Positions 18,860 to 27,591 of a stretch of DNA of 64,000 nt are shown here, in pieces. The DNA comes from Thiotrichales bacterium. Lineage in GTDB: Bacteria; Pseudomonadota; Gammaproteobacteria; Beggiatoales; Beggiatoaceae. Numbering within the stretch: position 1 is the stretch's first letter; each line of letters opens with the position of its first letter. Both the position numbers and the translations under genes were made by a program. Location of the stretch: contig JADGDE010000011.1 of assembly GCA_016745035.1 (NCBI GenBank), positions 1-64,000 on the forward strand, given 5' to 3'. The notes under the pieces were generated by a model. That model worked only from the letters and a program-made list of their open reading frames with translations. It did not search any database and had not been told where the DNA came from.

Positions 18860-19311
18860 AGTAACACTTCAATAAACCATTTTGGCTTGATACGTCCGAA
18901 ATCAGTTCGGCGGTGTTGTTTCAGCGCAGCCTTGGAATCTAATACCACCGCTTGATCGTTTTCACGGCTAAAGACCACCCAATGCCAATAAGGCGTTTGC
19001 TTAATTTGATGCCATTTGATCGCCAGCAAGGCGCAATCTGGCAGGCTTTGCCATGATTGAAATGGGGTTTTGGTGCTTGCAGTTTGAATATCCAAGGCAC
19101 TGAGTAAACGTCGAACCGGGGTAGTTTGTGACCATAAGGCTTGATTACCAGCTTCAATGCCTAAGCTTTTGGCTACAGCGGCGGCTTGCTTGTAACTGCA
19201 ACCTGCCAAAGCCGCACTGCTTGCAATCGCACAACCGCTAGGGTGTTCTTGAATTACCACTTGCATAAGTTGACTCTTGTAGATGTTGTTCACTGTCACT
19301 GTAGAATCCAT
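18856..19311 (-). CDS. C39-like papain-fold protein
   Basis: A 151-residue protein (or about 136 from the in-frame ATG at 19266) resembling the C39 peptidase domain of bacteriocin transporters. QEHPSGCAIASSAALAG carries the candidate catalytic Cys, WHWVVF the His and VVLDSK the Asp. There is no signal peptide, transmembrane segment or ABC domain. Stand-alone C39-like proteins can be active proteases or regulators. Its 4-base overlap with the ArsJ-like gene means the two are cotranslated, an unusual pairing. Confidence 0.66.
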   Translation of the reverse strand: MDSTVTVNNIYKSQLMQVVIQEHPSGCAIASSAALAGCSYKQAAAVAKSLGIEAGNQALWSQTTPVRRLLSALDIQTASTKTPFQSWQSLPDCALLAIKWHQIKQTPYWHWVVFSRENDQAVVLDSKAALKQHRRTDFGRIKPKWFIEVLL

Positions 19312-19493
19312 TTATTGGTGCTTTTTAGCTATAAGCTTATCAAATATGTCATTTTCTTTCGAGGTACTTTTAAGCTACTTCTCAGAGGCTATATTAGCCT
19401 TTAACTTCCTAGAATGCTTGTCATTTGAATCTTGCATTTATACTTTTTATATCTGAAAATGTTGCTTATTCATTTTTACAAGCAGGGGGAGAC

Positions 19494-21557
19494 ATGTCTC
19501 ATTTAAATAAATTGAAGAGAATAAGAGCGGTGATATTTTTTATCACGTCGCTGACATGCTTACCCTCGGCTTATGCAACCCCAAGCGATACTAGCCCACA
19601 GGTCAGTTCCAGTTTCCAGAATATAGACTTACAAACACGCCGTTCTACTAAACAACAATATACGGGGATTTTACAAGCTAAGCAGCTATTTTCTGGTATG
19701 GGCTTGAGTTGGGAGGCAACATATCCGGCTCAATCAGTTATCGAGATAATGATTAGAACCAGTCAAGATAAAAAAACTTGGCAAGATTGGCGCTCGGTTC
19801 ATGCTCATGATTTAAGTCAAAACAGCCATCAAACAGGCTTTGAATATGCGGGTTTATTTGCCTCGCCTATGCTTAATATCGTCAACGCACAACACCGTTA
19901 TCTTGAGTATAAAATTGTCTTACATCCCAATGAACAAGGGGCTTATCCACAACTAAGTCATATCCGTGCTGATTTTATCCACTCAGAGAAAACAAGCACG
20001 GACATGCTAGAGCGGATAAAAACCCTATCGCAACAAAGCCATCGCCGCAGCAACCAGCCTAATATTATTTCGCGCCATCAATGGGGTGCAAATGAATCAG
20101 TGGCAACATGGTCGCCAACCTATACCAATGTCACTCATGTGGTCATTCACCATACCGTCAATCGTAATGATGAAACCGATTGGCCACAGGTGGTGCGCAA
20201 TACCTTGGAATACCACGCAGTAAGCCGAGGCTGGGGGGATATTGGGTATAATTATCTGATTGACCCTAATGGCGTAATTTATGAGGGGCGCAAAGGCGGG
20301 GATAATGTCATCGGTGCTCACGCAGGCGGGAGTGCATCTGCGATTGATAACCGTTTTACCGTTGGTATTGCTTTTTTAGGCGATTTTAGAGAAGTAGTAC
20401 CAACAGCCGCCGCTTTATCAGCTGCCGAAAAATTAATCGCTTGGAAAACCCAGAAAGAAAATATCAATCCCCTCACATCCAGCCATTGGAATGCTCAAGT
20501 TTATTTGCCGCATGTCTTAGGTCATAGAGATGTTAAAAGTACGCTTTGCCCAGGAGAAAAACTCTATGCTTTATTGCCGCAGCTACGCCAAAATTCTGCC
20601 CATGTCAGTGGTTTAGATATATATGATTTTTGGTATAAATCCCCAAGCTATGCTGATGCAAACAGCAGTAGTGACAAGCCGAATTTTGATGCCCAATTCA
20701 AAGTTAAAAATAGCGGCACAAGCGATATAAATATTGAGAGGCTAGCGCTTTCTGTGCATGAAACATCCGGTGCATATTTATTCGATATGCAATGGGCTAA
20801 CAGCAGCACGGCAAAATTTATTGATAATTTACGCTTAGCTGCGAATGAAACCTATCATTTTGATTTTTCAACGGGCTATATCCACACGGCAGGTGATTAT
20901 TTATTGGTTGCTAAAGCGTATCGAGAAGGGCAATGGCAACATCTTGCCGAACAAGTATTTACCGTTCAGCCCTCGCTCGCGCCCAACGGTGACGAAATCC
21001 ATGATTTAAGCAACACAGCACATATGACATCGTGGGCTTATTATTTAGATCAGAATACCAATCAATGGTTGATATCTAACGCAGCAGGAGCGACTTATAT
21101 TTTATCTGGTGCAGAAGGTTATCAAGGGGAATTGGTTTGGGGAGAAATGGCTGGCGGAAGATCGGTGGCAACAGTCGATTTTGCCCAAAAAACCGTGACC
21201 TTATCGACGCTGATTGATGATTATACCCATAGCAGCAGCTATAAAGGCATTCCTTTGTCGAATAATCCTGATGTCATAGTCAACAGCAGCAGAGCTTATG
21301 ATGCCGCTAATGCGGTTGCCGGTAGAACGCTGGATTTGATCTGGTATTTTTTCCGTGTTGAGGCAACAGGACAATGGTATATCATTTATATACCCTATGG
21401 CGATGCCACGATTTTCCGCCTGGGTTTAAAAAACGATTTAAGCGATTACGACTGGCAAGCCCCTGAAGATAGCGCGGGCAATGCGCTAAATAGCCGTGAT
21501 TGGCAAAAATCTTTTTTCCAAAATAATGGCGCGTGGTGGGTAAATATCAGCCCCTAA
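19494..21557 (+). CDS. Secreted PGRP-type N-acetylmuramoyl-L-alanine amidase with C-terminal modules
   Basis: This is 687 residues from the ATG at 19494, preceded by GGGGGAG and opening a signal peptide (IFFITSLTCLPSAYA). The zinc amidase_2/PGRP domain (about 190-360) has ISRHQWGA, THVVIHHTV with a Zn His, GDIGYNYLID, IGAHAGG, and GHRDVKSTLCPG with the second His and the Cys ligand. The full Zn set predicts active peptidoglycan cleavage. An N-terminal beta region (about 45-160) and a C-terminal part of two unknown beta-rich modules (about 380-687) flank it and may anchor it or bind wall sugars. The gene stands alone and meets the histidine kinase gene tail to tail. Confidence 0.85.
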   Translation: MSHLNKLKRIRAVIFFITSLTCLPSAYATPSDTSPQVSSSFQNIDLQTRRSTKQQYTGILQAKQLFSGMGLSWEATYPAQSVIEIMIRTSQDKKTWQDWRSVHAHDLSQNSHQTGFEYAGLFASPMLNIVNAQHRYLEYKIVLHPNEQGAYPQLSHIRADFIHSEKTSTDMLERIKTLSQQSHRRSNQPNIISRHQWGANESVATWSPTYTNVTHVVIHHTVNRNDETDWPQVVRNTLEYHAVSRGWGDIGYNYLIDPNGVIYEGRKGGDNVIGAHAGGSASAIDNRFTVGIAFLGDFREVVPTAAALSAAEKLIAWKTQKENINPLTSSHWNAQVYLPHVLGHRDVKSTLCPGEKLYALLPQLRQNSAHVSGLDIYDFWYKSPSYADANSSSDKPNFDAQFKVKNSGTSDINIERLALSVHETSGAYLFDMQWANSSTAKFIDNLRLAANETYHFDFSTGYIHTAGDYLLVAKAYREGQWQHLAEQVFTVQPSLAPNGDEIHDLSNTAHMTSWAYYLDQNTNQWLISNAAGATYILSGAEGYQGELVWGEMAGGRSVATVDFAQKTVTLSTLIDDYTHSSSYKGIPLSNNPDVIVNSSRAYDAANAVAGRTLDLIWYFFRVEATGQWYIIYIPYGDATIFRLGLKNDLSDYDWQAPEDSAGNALNSRDWQKSFFQNNGAWWVNISP

Positions 21558-21569
21558 ATGATTTAGACT

Positions 21570-23036
21570 TTAGATGGATGCCGGGAGCCAAAGTGTGAAA
21601 CAACTGCCTTTGCCTAATTGGCTTTCTAAAGTCAAATCGCCCCGCATCATGCGAGCAAAACGCAAGCTCAATGCCAAGCTGATGCCTAATCCACCATGCT
21701 CTCTGGTAGAAGAATCATCGACTTGATGAAACAGTTTGAATAATAAACCTTGTTGTTTCGGGTCGATGCCAATACCGTTATCTTCTACTTGGCAAATAAT
21801 CCATGTTTTACGGTCACGTTGTTGTTTTTTAATGCGAACCTTTATCCAACCATTTTGAGTGAATTTAGTCGCATTACTCAATAAGTTTAATAAAATTTGT
21901 TTAATTCTGTCAGGATCACCATCAATCCAAGTAATCTCTGGCTCAAATTCCGTCAGCAACTGATTATTTTGATTTTTAATGTGAGGGCGCATGGTCTCAA
22001 GTAAATTATCCACTAAAGAATACAGTTCAAAGCGTTGATAATACACCTGCACTTTTTGTTCACCTAAGTCGGTTATATCTAATAGATCGCTGACCAGTTT
22101 GAGTAAATGATGCCCGGCAATTTGGATTTCTTGAATTTCATCTGTGCGTTGAATTTGCCCATGTGTGTGTATGTCATATAACAAAATCTCGGTATAACCA
22201 AGCACAGCGTTCAATGGTGTGCGCAGTTCGTGAGAAATATTGGCTAAAAAGCGGGTTTTAGTTTGATGCGCCTCATCGGCTTTGTGCTGTGCAACCATGA
22301 GTTCTTGCCCACGCTTAAACAACTGTTTATTACTTTGCTCCAGCTCTCTGAAGGTAATTAAAAACCGCTGTTGCTGGCGGCGAATTTTTTCCGCAATGCC
22401 CATGACTACCACAATACAACACACCACGGCTGCCATACTTAATAAAATCATTTGTTGACGCAATTGATCATAGGCTTGTTTTGCTTCAGCAATACGCACA
22501 TGGGAATTTTTCTTATTCAAAAAAATACTCTCGTCCAAAATATGCATCAGGCGTTGTGCTCTGTCTCTGGCGATTAACATATCTTGTTGTGCTAAGTAGG
22601 TTTGTCCAGCCCGAGCATGGATAATGATTTCTGAAAAAATACTTCGTGTACTATGAATCAGAGGACGTTGCATTTCTAGTAAGGTTTTTTCTTGCTTATT
22701 TAATCCCAGTTGTATCAATTGATCACGAGCGCTCATAAATTGACTGGCACTTAAGGTAAAACGCTCCCATTCTTCTTCAATGATGATTCTATCGACCAAA
22801 TTACTGATGATAAATATGCTAGCAAAACGCCGCCAAACAGCATCTCGCATTTTATTAAAAAAATATGATTTTTTTTGGTTATGTTCAATCAGATGTTCAA
22901 AATGTTTATTTTCCTCAGATAAAGCATTTAAACTCAAATAAGTGGTACTGAGTAAAATCATTAAAATTAAAAAAAAACCCAGAAAAATCAGAGAGAGAGA
23001 ATAGCGTAATGGTTTTAAATAAGGTGGTGATGTCAT
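21570..23036 (-). CDS. Membrane sensor histidine kinase
   Basis: This is 488 residues from the ATG at 23036. A longer frame to 23213 would read into a family A element and is unlikely. Two membrane segments (about 15-35 and 225-245) bracket a helical periplasmic sensor. HisKA follows (KTRFLANISHELRTPLNAVL, His in bold position of SHELR), then HATPase_c with the N box (QILLNLLSNATKF), G1 (DNGIGIDP), F box and G2 (GGLGISLALS). There is no receiver domain, and no response regulator gene lies nearby, so it is an orphan kinase whose partner is elsewhere. Confidence 0.88.
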   Translation of the reverse strand: MTSPPYLKPLRYSLSLIFLGFFLILMILLSTTYLSLNALSEENKHFEHLIEHNQKKSYFFNKMRDAVWRRFASIFIISNLVDRIIIEEEWERFTLSASQFMSARDQLIQLGLNKQEKTLLEMQRPLIHSTRSIFSEIIIHARAGQTYLAQQDMLIARDRAQRLMHILDESIFLNKKNSHVRIAEAKQAYDQLRQQMILLSMAAVVCCIVVVMGIAEKIRRQQQRFLITFRELEQSNKQLFKRGQELMVAQHKADEAHQTKTRFLANISHELRTPLNAVLGYTEILLYDIHTHGQIQRTDEIQEIQIAGHHLLKLVSDLLDITDLGEQKVQVYYQRFELYSLVDNLLETMRPHIKNQNNQLLTEFEPEITWIDGDPDRIKQILLNLLSNATKFTQNGWIKVRIKKQQRDRKTWIICQVEDNGIGIDPKQQGLLFKLFHQVDDSSTREHGGLGISLALSLRFARMMRGDLTLESQLGKGSCFTLWLPASI

Positions 23037-23200
23037 TGTTATAAACCTCAAACCATTGTTAAGGTTAAATTTAGAAAGATTTTGGTCATTATATAGAACC
23101 CAGCGATTCGATGCGATGTTGAAAAATCTAACTCCCCCATCTAACAGACTGATTTTAAGGTTTAAAAATACAAACCGTAATGGGGAAAATCTTAAATAAT

Positions 23201-23330
23201 TGATGTTACGCAAAGGCTTCTTTTTCTACCTTAAGGGCAGAAAAAACCGCCATTGCTGCATGGCTAAGCTTCACTAGGCAGGTGGAAAATCACACTATTG
23301 TGATAAAAACCAGCTTAGTCCCCCACATCA
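23201..23330. mobile_element. Family A miniature element, full-length copy
   Basis: The ends TGATGTTACGCAAAGGC and the diverged GCTTAGTCCCCCACATCA are present. The nine-base direct repeat TTAAATAAT flanks it (23192-23200 and 23332-23340). The right end lies inside the thioester reductase gene and provides its last codons and stop. Confidence 0.82.
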
Positions 23331-24511
23331 GTTAAATAATCAATTGCCTGAAAATAGCGTAAATAAGTACGCCATAGAGCCACATCAACCTCAGGACAAA
23401 TAATGTTAAGTTCTTGTAACAATTGCCACATATCAGGGCTGTGTAATGCTGGCTTTTTCATTAACAAATTATTAGGCGAACGGAAAAACAAACGCAAAAA
23501 CGTATAAACCTGACGCTTATCACCGGCATCGATTTTTGCCTGCAATGCCGCTAACCAATCATCAAACCCCAATTGTTCCAAGCGATAATCCATTTCCGTG
23601 CCCAATTGTTGCAAATCCTGATAAAAATCGGGCCACTGCGTTGACTCGGGGTTATACAAATTAAAGCCGCGCCCCAAGGCTTTGGGCTGCATGGATAACG
23701 CCACAATGGCACGGGCAACAAAATCCACCGGAACCAAATTGATGCGCACATCCAAATCGGGAAATTGACCTAAATTAATACAGCCTTTTACCAATTGACA
23801 TAAGGCATCTTTAAGATTGGCATTTACCCCTGTTTGGCTATGTCCCAAAATGCGCACGGGGCGATAAATGCTCGCGGGCAAACCGCGCGCTTGTGCCTGA
23901 CGAATCAAAGCTTCAGCAACCCATTTACTTTGTTTATAGCCACCTTTTAGCGTGCCATCATCCACAGGCAAATCATATTCATCTAATTTGCCTTGCTGTA
24001 AATAATGTTGTGAAAAAAACACCGCCATACTAGAGACAAAGTGTACCGGTTTAGTTTTATCTACAGCTGCTAAACGTAATACAGTTTCTGTGCCAGTGAC
24101 ATTGGCTGCCTTTAAGCGTGTGTAAGGGAAAAAATTGTGAATAATAGCGCCGTTATGATAAATGCTATCGATATGTTTGCCCAAATATTGCCAAGTTGCG
24201 TTACTTAGACCAAACTGTGCCTCAGCTAAATCACCCGCCCAGGCATGTATACGGTTTTGCCAATCCGCTTGCCATAATTGATAACGCTCAAGGCAGGTTT
24301 GTAGGCGTTTAGCGGCATGGATATCATCATCAGCACGGACGAGGCAATGCACCTCGGCTTGCGTTTTTTCTAATAATTCAGCCAATAAAAATGCGCCCAA
24401 AAAACCACTGGCACCGGTTAAAAACACCTGTTTCAATGCTGTTGGTTCATAGGGTTTAAAACAAATATCAGCGGCGAGCGTTGCTTCTTCGGTCAAATTA
24501 ATTGTAGGCAT
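23315..24511 (-). CDS. Stand-alone thioester reductase (NAD_binding_4 family)
   Basis: A 398-residue extended SDR protein with LTGASGFLGAFLLAELL (NAD(P)-binding), HNGAIIHN, HFVSSMAVF and the catalytic GGYKQSKWVAEAL (YxxxK). This matches the terminal reductase of NRPS/PKS and carboxylic acid reductases, which release a carrier-bound acyl chain as an aldehyde or alcohol. There is no adenylation or carrier domain here or in neighbouring genes, so its acyl donor is unknown. The last residues TDVGD and the stop come from a family A element end, so the original C-terminus has been replaced. Confidence 0.8.
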   Translation of the reverse strand: MPTINLTEEATLAADICFKPYEPTALKQVFLTGASGFLGAFLLAELLEKTQAEVHCLVRADDDIHAAKRLQTCLERYQLWQADWQNRIHAWAGDLAEAQFGLSNATWQYLGKHIDSIYHNGAIIHNFFPYTRLKAANVTGTETVLRLAAVDKTKPVHFVSSMAVFFSQHYLQQGKLDEYDLPVDDGTLKGGYKQSKWVAEALIRQAQARGLPASIYRPVRILGHSQTGVNANLKDALCQLVKGCINLGQFPDLDVRINLVPVDFVARAIVALSMQPKALGRGFNLYNPESTQWPDFYQDLQQLGTEMDYRLEQLGFDDWLAALQAKIDAGDKRQVYTFLRLFFRSPNNLLMKKPALHSPDMWQLLQELNIICPEVDVALWRTYLRYFQAIDYLTDVGD

Positions 24512-24619
24512 GGCAGGTTCTTAGAGACAGTTTAACAAGCAGCTTATTCTACCCCATTCTAACGACTTAAGGCATGAGGCTTTTAACTGAAAACCAGAAC
24601 TAAAAGCCCTGCTGTTATT

Positions 24620-26065
24620 TTAGGGAGCCGTTTGACACAAACTCTGAGCTAAGCCCTTGGCCATGCGTCCTATATCGCCTGCCCCTAAGGTTAAGACAAT
24701 ATCGTCAGCTTGTAACATGGCTTCAAGCGCTGTTTCTAGCGATTCACCGCGAGCAACAAACTGTACCGAACATCCACTTTCAGGGACTTTGGTCGCACAA
24801 ATCGCTCGATATAAACTGGTGCCATCTGCGCCGACAATCGGCGGCTCGCCCGCAGGATAAACTTCTAATAAAATCAATTGCTGTTGCTGGGCTAACACTT
24901 CAACAAAGTCAGCAAACAAATCCCGTGTGCGGCTATAGCGGTGCGGTTGGAAAATCAACACACAGCGTCTATCAGGCCAATTGGCTTTGATCGCCTCCAG
25001 TGTCGCCGCCATCTCGCGCGGATGATGACCATAATCGTCAATCAACAAGGCTGTGCCATCGCCGGCCTTAATCTCGCCCAAAGTCTGAAAACGTCGCCCA
25101 ATCCCGGCAAAATTCGCTAAACCTTGGACAATCGCCTGATCCGGCACGCCCAATTCATACGCCACCGCAATCGCCGCAAGGGCATTACAGACATTATGCT
25201 CACCCGGTAAATTCATACTGACCTTTAGCCAGTTGGGTTGATTATGGCGATTGACAGTAAAATGGCTTTGTCCTTCTTTTTGCTCTATATCACTGGCATA
25301 AATATCCGCATCAGGATCGAGTCCGTAACTAAGAACGGGTTTGCTTAAAGTCGGCAACAAGCGCTTAACCGCATCATCATCTAAACACACCACCGCCAAG
25401 CCATAAAAGGGCAATTGTTTAAGAAAATCGACAAAGGTTTGGTGCAGTTTTTCCAAATCGCCACCATAGGTTTCCATGTGGTCAGCATCAATATTGGTAA
25501 CGATGGTGATAATCGGATACAGATGTAAAAACGAGGCATCGCTCTCGTCGGCCTCAGCGACCAAATAATCGCCACTGCCCAAAGCCGCATGATGCCCGCT
25601 GCTATTTAAGCGCCCACCAATGACATACGTCGGGTCTAAACCGCCTTCGGCTAACAGCGCCGCACATAAACTGGTGGTAGTGGTTTTACCATGCGTGCCC
25701 GCAACGGCAATGCCTTGGCGAAAACGCATCAACTCGCCGAGCATCTCCGCCCGGCGCACAATCGGAATGCGCTGTTTGCGGGCGGCGACTAATTCAGGGT
25801 TATCTTTGGGGATGGCGGTCGAAATCACCACCACATCGCAATTGGCGACATTATCGGCCTGATGCCCAATAAATAAACGAATCCCCAAGCCTTGCAGGCG
25901 TTTGGTGACGGCAGTCTCATTCATATCCGAACCTGAGACAGCGTAGCCCAAGCGGTGCATCACCTCGGCGATGCCACTCATACCGACACCGCCGATACCA
26001 ATAAAATGTAAACGGCGCACTTGCCCATGACGATTAATAAAAAAACGGTGTTGTGTTGCTAACAT
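24620..26065 (-). CDS. murC: UDP-N-acetylmuramate--L-alanine ligase
   Basis: A 481-residue Mur ligase that adds L-Ala to UDP-MurNAc. It shows GIGGVGMSGIAEVMHRLGY at the N-terminus, the ATP loop VAGTHGKTTTTSL, EADESDASFL, the NIDADHMETYG loop, and the C-terminal DDYGHHPREMAATLEA. In most gammaproteobacteria murC lies in the dcw cluster beside murG, murB, ddl and ftsQ. Here it stands alone, some 24 kb from ddl-ftsA. Confidence 0.96.
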   Translation of the reverse strand: MLATQHRFFINRHGQVRRLHFIGIGGVGMSGIAEVMHRLGYAVSGSDMNETAVTKRLQGLGIRLFIGHQADNVANCDVVVISTAIPKDNPELVAARKQRIPIVRRAEMLGELMRFRQGIAVAGTHGKTTTTSLCAALLAEGGLDPTYVIGGRLNSSGHHAALGSGDYLVAEADESDASFLHLYPIITIVTNIDADHMETYGGDLEKLHQTFVDFLKQLPFYGLAVVCLDDDAVKRLLPTLSKPVLSYGLDPDADIYASDIEQKEGQSHFTVNRHNQPNWLKVSMNLPGEHNVCNALAAIAVAYELGVPDQAIVQGLANFAGIGRRFQTLGEIKAGDGTALLIDDYGHHPREMAATLEAIKANWPDRRCVLIFQPHRYSRTRDLFADFVEVLAQQQQLILLEVYPAGEPPIVGADGTSLYRAICATKVPESGCSVQFVARGESLETALEAMLQADDIVLTLGAGDIGRMAKGLAQSLCQTAP

Positions 26066-26163
26066 GGTCTATACTGTTAAGTTCCTAAAAAAATACTGTG
26101 TTTTACAAGGTATTTACCTGTATAGCACAGCTGGCTCATTTGCACCGATTGTAAAGCATCATT

Positions 26164-27513
26164 ATGAACAACGCACATCCTAAAAAGCTTTATTTGCTGG
26201 ATACCAATGTATTAATTCATGATCCCAGCGCTTTATTCCACTTTCAGCGTCATGATGTCTATATTGCCATGGCGGTTTTAGAAGAGTTGGATAACGAGAA
26301 AAAAGGCCATAGCGAAATCGCCCGCAATGTCCTCCAAGCCAGTCGTTTTATTGATGAAATCATCGAAACCGAGATGATAGAACACCTAGAACAAGGCTTG
26401 CCTTTGCCCGATGGCGGGCGCTTATTTTTCCAAAACCAACGCCTCGACCCGAAAAATGTTCCTAATCCTTTGCTGGCAAACCTGTCACCGAAAAAAACCA
26501 CCAATCAACTATTGCAGCTAGCGACCCAACTACAACAGCAAGAACCCACACGGCAAATTATCATTGTCAGCAAAGATGTCAGCGTACGGATTAAAGCCCA
26601 TGTCTTAGGCATCAGCGCTGAGGATTATCACTCCGATAAAGTCTTGGATGATGTCGATTTGCTTCACACCGGGATGCACGCCTTAGCGCCCAATGCCACC
26701 ATCAGCGCCGCAGGTGAACTTGCCGAAGTAGACACCAGCGCCCTAGAAGACTGCTATCCCAATATGGGCGTATTTAGAACCGATTTTGAAGGTTTAATTG
26801 ACAAGGTAGAAGGGGAAAAAAGCACTATTCGCCCAGCGCTAGACTATCGCAAACAAGAAACCGTCTGGGGGATTAATGCCCGCAATCAGGGGCAAAACTT
26901 TGCCTTAAACTTACTCTTAGACCCCAAAGTCGATTTTGTCACTCTGCTCGGAACCGCAGGCACGGGCAAAACCTTATTAGCCCTAGCGGCGGGTTTAAGC
27001 CAAGCCTTGGATCAAGACCGCTACGAAGAAATCATTGTTACCCGTCTAACCGTCCCCGTCGGCGATGACATCGGTTTTTTACCCGGCACGGAAGAAGAAA
27101 AAATGACCCCGTGGATGGGTGCATTAATGGACAATATTGAAGTTTTGCAACCCCAGCAAGCTGATAATGCTTGGGGCAAAGCGGTGACAGCGGACTTATT
27201 ACAAAATAAAATCAAAGTCCGCTCGCTAAATTTTATGCGCGGACGGACTTTCCTCAGGCGCTATATTATTCTCGATGAATCACAAAACCTCACCGTTAAA
27301 CAAATGAAAACCCTAATCACCCGCGCTGGGCCTGGGAGTAAAATCGTTTGTTTGGGTAACGTTGGACAAATCGACACGCCTTATTTAACCGCAACCACTT
27401 CCGGGCTAACCTATGTGGTGGACAGATTTAAGCAGTGGCAACATGCCGGGCACATTACCCTGCAACAAGGTGAACGCTCACGTCTTGCCGAATTTGCCTC
27501 GGAGAATTTGTAG
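26164..27513 (+). CDS. PIN-PhoH fusion ATPase (PhoH2 type)
   Basis: This 449-residue protein has an N-terminal PIN nuclease domain (LYLLDTNVLIHDPSALF, AVLEELDNEKKG, and VSKDVSVRIKAHVLG) joined to a PhoH ATPase. The Walker A is LLGTAGTGKTLLALA and Walker B is RYIILDESQNLT. PhoH2-type proteins act as RNA helicases/ribonucleases, and the conserved Asp residues of the PIN site are present. It is divergent from murC with a roughly 98-base shared promoter region. Confidence 0.9.
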   Translation: MNNAHPKKLYLLDTNVLIHDPSALFHFQRHDVYIAMAVLEELDNEKKGHSEIARNVLQASRFIDEIIETEMIEHLEQGLPLPDGGRLFFQNQRLDPKNVPNPLLANLSPKKTTNQLLQLATQLQQQEPTRQIIIVSKDVSVRIKAHVLGISAEDYHSDKVLDDVDLLHTGMHALAPNATISAAGELAEVDTSALEDCYPNMGVFRTDFEGLIDKVEGEKSTIRPALDYRKQETVWGINARNQGQNFALNLLLDPKVDFVTLLGTAGTGKTLLALAAGLSQALDQDRYEEIIVTRLTVPVGDDIGFLPGTEEEKMTPWMGALMDNIEVLQPQQADNAWGKAVTADLLQNKIKVRSLNFMRGRTFLRRYIILDESQNLTVKQMKTLITRAGPGSKIVCLGNVGQIDTPYLTATTSGLTYVVDRFKQWQHAGHITLQQGERSRLAEFASENL

Positions 27514-27591
27514 AAAGGAGCTGCTGCTCTGGTGAATAAATATGACTAAAGTCATTTTAAAGGGGCTATGTGTTTGTCGGTGGTTTATTTT

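Noticed and set aside
23037..23213. Extension of the histidine kinase to 23213
   Set aside because: The added residues read into the family A element and have no start signal; the membrane segment follows the ATG at 23036.
27542..27555. Terminator between phoH and the RND gene
   Set aside because: ATGACT/AGTCAT forms only a short AT-rich stem with a two-base loop, so it is too weak to call.
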